Below, one piece after another: positions 60,261 through 64,000 of a DNA stretch of 64,000 nt. The DNA is from Comamonas koreensis (GTDB taxonomy: Bacteria > Pseudomonadota > Gammaproteobacteria > Burkholderiales > Burkholderiaceae_C), in the NCBI RefSeq assembly GCF_014076495.1, contig NZ_CP043575.1:3720001-3784000 (forward strand). The letters are read 5' to 3'. Each line of letters starts with the position of its first letter. Position 1 is the stretch's first letter. The notes beneath the pieces are model-generated. The model searched no databases and had not been told where the DNA came from. It saw only the letters and a list, made by a program, of their open reading frames with translations. Made by a program: the position numbers and the translations under genes.

Positions 60261-61016
60261 ATGGAACGCAAGTTTGACAACAAGGTCGTCGTAGTCACCG
60301 GTGGCACCAGCGGTATTGGCCTGGCCACCGCCAAGAAATTTGCCAGCGAAGGCGCCTATGTGTTTGTCACCGGCCGCCGCCAGCAAGAGCTGGACAAGGC
60401 CGTCCAGGCGATTGGCCCCCGCGCCACCGGTGTGCGGGCCGACATGTCCCAACTGGCCGACATTGACCGCCTCTACGACGCCGTGCAGCAAAGCCATGCG
60501 CAAATCGATGTGCTCTACGCCAATGCCGGCGGTGGCTCGATGCTGCCCCTGGGCGCCATCACCGAGGAGCACTTTGATGCCACCTTTGGCACGAATGTGA
60601 AGGGCCTCGTGTTTACCGTGCAAAAGGCTTTGCCGCTGCTGCGCGATGGCGCCTCCGTCGTGCTGACCGGCTCGGTCGTCGGCTCCACCGGCACCGCCGC
60701 CTTCAGCATCTACAGCGCCTCCAAGGCCGCCGTGCGCAATCTCGCCCGCAGCTGGACCTTGGATCTGAAGGAGCGCGGCATCCGCGTCAATGTCGTCAGC
60801 CCCGGCCCCATCCGCACCCCTGGCCTGGTCGAGCTGGCTGGCAACGATGCCGCGCAGCAACAAGGCCTGCTGGACTATATGGCCAGCCAGGTGCCGATCG
60901 GCCGCGTCGGCGAAGTCGATGAAATCGCGGATGCGGTGCTGTTCCTGTCTTCGCCACAGGCCAAGTTCATCGCCGGCACCGAGCTGTTTGTCGATGGGGG
61001 GATGGCGCAGGTTTGA
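60261..61016 (+). CDS. SDR-family oxidoreductase
   Basis: The 251-aa classical short-chain dehydrogenase has the cofactor motif VVTGGTSGIGLA (residues about 11-22), ADMSQ, NAG at about 90, catalytic Ser in LTGSVVGST, and Tyr and Lys in YSASKAAVRN. The C-terminal VDGGMA is typical. It oxidises or reduces an alcohol/ketone with NAD(P); the substrate is unknown. AAGGAGTAGGAAAA precedes the ATG at 60261, deciding it over a longer frame. It is the likely target of the divergent LysR gene. Confidence 0.92.
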   Translation: MERKFDNKVVVVTGGTSGIGLATAKKFASEGAYVFVTGRRQQELDKAVQAIGPRATGVRADMSQLADIDRLYDAVQQSHAQIDVLYANAGGGSMLPLGAITEEHFDATFGTNVKGLVFTVQKALPLLRDGASVVLTGSVVGSTGTAAFSIYSASKAAVRNLARSWTLDLKERGIRVNVVSPGPIRTPGLVELAGNDAAQQQGLLDYMASQVPIGRVGEVDEIADAVLFLSSPQAKFIAGTELFVDGGMAQV

Positions 61017-61043
61017 GGCAAGCTGACGAATCCACGCCCAGAC

Positions 61044-61075
61044 AAAAAAATGCCAGCTCGGTTGGCGGAGCTGGC
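61044..61075 (-). terminator. rho-independent terminator for the ABC operon
   Basis: On the minus strand, GCCAGCTC / GAGCTGGC (8-bp stem, 8-base loop) is followed by ATTTTTTT, about 95 bases after the permease stop at 61171. The plus strand lacks a T-run, so it serves the ABC operon and not the SDR gene. Confidence 0.8.
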
Positions 61076-61170
61076 TGAAGGCCGGTAAGCGAGAGAGCGC
61101 TTGGTCCACCGGCGAGGAGACAGGCAAGCGGGCACGGGGCTCGCTTGCGTATGGATCAAAGGTCAGGGCA

Positions 61171-62079
61171 TCAGAAGGCAGCAGGGCGCCATTTGAGCAG
61201 GCGTTTTTCCAGGCGGGTCAGCAAGAAGTCGGCGCCCAGGGCCACCACCGCCAGCACGATCATTGCGGCGAACACGCCACTGGCGTTGAACGCGCCCTGC
61301 GCGGTGGAGATCAGCAGGCCGATGCCTTCCTTGGCGCCAAGGAACTCGCCCACCACGGCGCCGACCAGCGCAAAGCCAAAGCTCACATGCAGGCTGGCCA
61401 GAATCCAGGACATAGCCGATGGAATCACCACCGACAGGGTGACCTGGCGCGGCGATGCACCCAGAATCTGCGCATTGGCGATCATGTACTTGTCGGCTTC
61501 ACGCACGCCCTGGAAGGCATTGGCAAACACCACAAAGAAGACCATCACGACGGCCAGCGCCACCTTGGACGCCATGCCCAGGCCCAGCGCAATCACGAAC
61601 ACCGAGCCCAGCACCACGCGGGGGATGGAGTTGGCGATCTGGATGTAGAGGGAGAACACATCGGACAGCAGCTTGTTGCGGCCCAGCACAATGCCGCAGA
61701 TCACACCGGCAATCGAGCCGATCAGAAAGCCGATGACCGTTTCTTCCAAGGTGACCAGCACCTGCTGCCACAGCGGGCCTTGCGATGTGCCATCGCGCAT
61801 CCATTCGACAATCTGGTTCCAGATCATCGAAGGCATCGAGTAGAAGAAGGGGTCGATCCACTGCATACGGGCCGAGACTTCCCAGCCGCCGAGGACCAGC
61901 ACCAGCACCAAGAGGCGCAGGCCGATGATGACGGCCTTGCGGCGCTTGATGGCCGCCTGCGCGGCGACTGATTCCTGCGCGAGCGCAGCATCGCTTACGG
62001 CAGCGGGGGTGTGGTCTGCTGCGGCCGATGCGGGTACCGAACTGCGCGCGGCGTTGGGGTTCAGGGTGAGTTCAGACAT
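61171..62079 (-). CDS. ABC transporter permease, SsuC/TauC type
   Basis: The 302-aa inner-membrane protein has an N-terminal soluble leader of about 45 residues and then about six hydrophobic spans. The EAA-type cytoplasmic loop is YMIANAQILGASPRQVTLSV followed by VIPSAMSWI. It is the BPD_transp_1 family of sulfonate, taurine, nitrate and aromatic-acid importers. CAAGGAACACACC precedes the ATG. It is the last gene of the operon binding protein - ATPase - permease. Confidence 0.92.
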   Translation of the reverse strand: MSELTLNPNAARSSVPASAAADHTPAAVSDAALAQESVAAQAAIKRRKAVIIGLRLLVLVLVLGGWEVSARMQWIDPFFYSMPSMIWNQIVEWMRDGTSQGPLWQQVLVTLEETVIGFLIGSIAGVICGIVLGRNKLLSDVFSLYIQIANSIPRVVLGSVFVIALGLGMASKVALAVVMVFFVVFANAFQGVREADKYMIANAQILGASPRQVTLSVVIPSAMSWILASLHVSFGFALVGAVVGEFLGAKEGIGLLISTAQGAFNASGVFAAMIVLAVVALGADFLLTRLEKRLLKWRPAAF

Positions 62080-62099
62080 GGTGTGTTCCTTGCCTTGGT

Positions 62100-62960
62100 T
62101 TACTGGATATGGACTTCTTCGCGCAGGTCATCCCAGATGCGCTTGGACAGGTCGATGAACTGCGGGTCGTAGCGCACCTCGCTCATCACGCGGGGGCGCG
62201 GCAGGTCGATCTCGTAGACGCGCTTCAAGGTGGCAGGGCGGGCTGTCAGCACAAACACGCGGTCGGCCAGCGCAATGGCTTCCTCCAAATCATGGGTCAC
62301 AAACACCACCGAGCCGCCGGACGCCGACCACAGGCGCAGCAGCTCGTCCTGCATCAGGGTGCGGGTCTGCATGTCCAACGCCGAGAAGGGCTCGTCCATC
62401 AGCAGGATTTCTGGCTGGTTGATAAAGGTCTGCGCCAGCGCCACGCGCTTGCGCATGCCGCCCGAGAGCTGGTGCGGGTAGTGGTTGCCAAAGTTGGCCA
62501 GGCCCACGCGGTGGATCCACTCATCGGCGAGCTTGAGCGCCTGCGCACGCGGCGTGCCGCGAAAGATGGGGCCGGCGGCCACGTTGTCGCGCACCGATTT
62601 CCAGGGGAAGACGGCATCGGCCTGGAACACAAAGCCGATGCGCGGATCGATCTGCTCTACCTTCTTGCCCATCACGCGCACCTCACCCACTGTCGGCTGC
62701 AGCAGGCTGGTGATCAGGTTCAAGGTGGTGGATTTGCCGCTGCCGGTGGGGCCGACGATGGCGATGAATTCGCCCCTGGCCACCGACATCGAAAAATTGC
62801 GCAGCGCGAGGGTCGCTGTGCCATCTGGCGCAATAAAGCGCAGCGACACCTTGTCGAATTCAATGGCCGCATCGGCTGGGGGTGCAGAGGTTGCAGCATT
62901 TTTGGGCTGCAGAGAACTGGACGGCGCCTGGCTGGCAACCGCCTGGGTGGCATAGGACAT
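62100..62960 (-). CDS. ABC transporter ATP-binding protein, SsuB/TauB type
   Basis: The 286-aa ATPase has Walker A GPTGSGKST, the Q-loop FVFQADAVFPWK, signature LSGGMRKRVALA, Walker B ILLMDEPFSALD and the switch His in VTHDLEEA. An Ala/Pro-rich N-terminal extension of about 35 residues precedes the domain. It drives the neighbouring permease. The short 20-bp gap to the permease gene and the 73-bp gap from the binding-protein gene indicate one operon. Confidence 0.93.
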   Translation of the reverse strand: MSYATQAVASQAPSSSLQPKNAATSAPPADAAIEFDKVSLRFIAPDGTATLALRNFSMSVARGEFIAIVGPTGSGKSTTLNLITSLLQPTVGEVRVMGKKVEQIDPRIGFVFQADAVFPWKSVRDNVAAGPIFRGTPRAQALKLADEWIHRVGLANFGNHYPHQLSGGMRKRVALAQTFINQPEILLMDEPFSALDMQTRTLMQDELLRLWSASGGSVVFVTHDLEEAIALADRVFVLTARPATLKRVYEIDLPRPRVMSEVRYDPQFIDLSKRIWDDLREEVHIQ

Positions 62961-63033
62961 GGTGGTCTTCCCTGTGGGTGTGAATTGCGGGCAGCACGGC
63001 CTGGCCGCGCTGCTGGGCGGCTTGCGCCGCTTT

Positions 63034-64000
63034 TTACTTGGCGCTCAAGTAGGCGTTGGAATAGGTCTTGGCCAGGTCAATGTGCGCGCTCTTCACATTG
63101 GGCTTGTAGGCCGACAAAACCTTGAGCACGGTCTCTGGGCCGCCTTCGGGCATCTTGCCGTCCTTGGTGTACATCGGCAGCGAGGCCTTCAGCGCCGCCA
63201 CATACAGCTCCTTGTCATTGCCGTAGTAGTCCTTGGGCATCTTGTCGGCAATCTCTTCGGCGCTATGGCTGCTGATGTACTGCATGGTCTTGCCAAAGGC
63301 GCGCGCCAGCTTGGCGGCCTGGTCCTTGTGGCTGGCGGCCCATTCGTTGCGCACATACAGGCTGGCGGCAGGGTAGAGGCCGCCCAGTGCGGCCTGGGTG
63401 CCCTCTTCGCTGCGCATATCCACCAGCACCTTGGCGTCGCCGGTCTTGAGCATTTGCGACACGGTCGGCTCGGTGGTCATGCCGGCCTGGATGCGGTCCT
63501 GCTTCATGCCGGCGATAAAGGAGTTGCCAGCGCCCACGGGCAGCAGCGAGTAGTCCTTGCTGGCCACGCCTTCCTTGTCGACCAGGTAGCGGGTGAGGAA
63601 CTCGGTGGAAGAGCCCAGGCCGGTGACGCCCAGGGTCTTGCCCTTGGCATCGGCCATTGATTTGAAGCCGCCTGCCGCTGCCTTGGTGGACACCAGTTCC
63701 ACCTCACCGGGCACCTTGCAGAACACCGCAATGGCCTGGATCTCCTTGCCCTTGGCCTGCAGGTCGATGGTGTGGTCGTAGAAACCCACCACGCCTTGCA
63801 CGGCACCGGCGATCAGCTGGTTTTCTGCATCCACGCCGGCAGGCTGCGATTGCAGCTCGACCTTCAGGCCCTCTTCCTTGAAGTAGCCCAGCGACTCGGC
63901 CAGCTTGGCGGGCAGGTAGATGATCTTGTTGATGCCGCCCACCATGATGGTGACGGTGTCGTCTGCCGCCTGGGCAGCCGTGCTGGCCATGCAGCAGACA
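63034..64000 (-). CDS. ABC transporter substrate-binding protein, SsuA/NMT1 type (5-prime end outside window)
   Basis: The visible portion has about 321 residues. It opens within a signal peptide ending ASTAAQA, so the true start lies beyond the right edge. The mature part reads TVTIMVGGINKIIYLPAKLA, ESLGYFKEEGLKVELQSQPA, GVDAENQLIAGAVQGVVGFY and DRIQAGMTTEPTVSQML, as in periplasmic NMT1/ABC nitrate-sulfonate-taurine binding proteins. It supplies ligand to the permease and ATPase downstream; the ligand cannot be told. Confidence 0.9.
   Translation of the reverse strand, partial: VCCMASTAAQAADDTVTIMVGGINKIIYLPAKLAESLGYFKEEGLKVELQSQPAGVDAENQLIAGAVQGVVGFYDHTIDLQAKGKEIQAIAVFCKVPGEVELVSTKAAAGGFKSMADAKGKTLGVTGLGSSTEFLTRYLVDKEGVASKDYSLLPVGAGNSFIAGMKQDRIQAGMTTEPTVSQMLKTGDAKVLVDMRSEEGTQAALGGLYPAASLYVRNEWAASHKDQAAKLARAFGKTMQYISSHSAEEIADKMPKDYYGNDKELYVAALKASLPMYTKDGKMPEGGPETVLKVLSAYKPNVKSAHIDLAKTYSNAYLSAK

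Overview
The window is high-GC bacterial chromosome that fits a betaproteobacterium of the Comamonadaceae, most likely a Comamonas relative. The grounds are five tripartite-tricarboxylate (Bug/TctC-type) binding proteins in one cluster, several secreted proteins with IPTL/PEP-CTERM-like C-terminal sorting tails, HemP and TonB receptors under Fur-like sites, and overall codon and GC use. I recognise no rRNA, tRNA, CRISPR array or intact mobile element.

Layout. 0-1 kb: a 45-residue membrane peptide too short for ordinary ORF calling and a small secreted protein. 1.5-9.6 kb: a tandem family of secreted proteins. Two are choice-of-anchor-like, two are autotransporter-passenger-like with no beta-barrel, and all four end in a VPTLG...RRSR/RRHR sorting tail. 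They are followed by a decayed passenger copy and a degenerate anchor-domain copy. 10.2-17.5 kb: a signalling block with a CHASE3/GAF hybrid kinase carrying three receiver domains, a CheR-type methyltransferase without CheB, a receiver-kinase, a lone receiver and a NarL-type regulator. 18-19 kb: a PLP-dependent serine/threonine dehydratase-like enzyme. 19-24 kb: a visibly lower-GC island in which a secreted protein with four near-identical 330-bp tandem repeats lies between transposase relics. 24.3-27.3 kb: another secreted protein with a sorting tail, convergent with a receiver-AraC regulator. 27.8-32.1 kb: a DUF2442/DMP19-like protein, an unknown acidic protein, a fosmidomycin-resistance-type MFS pump and a duplicated-domain exported protein. 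32.3-36.4 kb: iron uptake (TonB receptor, HemP, MFS transporter) with Fur-like boxes. 36.5-36.7 kb: an orphan YlcI/YnfO-type antitoxin.

36.9-50.4 kb is a catabolic cluster. A LacI regulator with two identical palindromic operators precedes a Bug protein and glucarate dehydratase. A convergent IclR regulator precedes a run of four more Bug proteins, two COG3618-type lactone hydrolases, an RraA/CHA-type aldolase, a 2-hydroxyacid dehydrogenase and an SMP-30-type lactonase. The contents suggest breakdown of a sugar-acid or its lactone by dehydration, aldol cleavage and reduction. No TctA/TctB membrane subunits are present.

50.5-55.8 kb: a FecA-like receptor with an STN domain plus a siderophore-esterase-like hydrolase, a membrane-anchored Mrr-like nuclease with a zinc ribbon, and a DUF4124-like secreted protein. 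55.8-61 kb: a three-gene redox operon (DsrE-like, PNPOx-like, PDR/VanB reductase) divergent from a LysR gene, then a second LysR gene divergent from an SDR dehydrogenase. 61-64 kb: a sulfonate/nitrate/taurine-type ABC importer running off the right edge.
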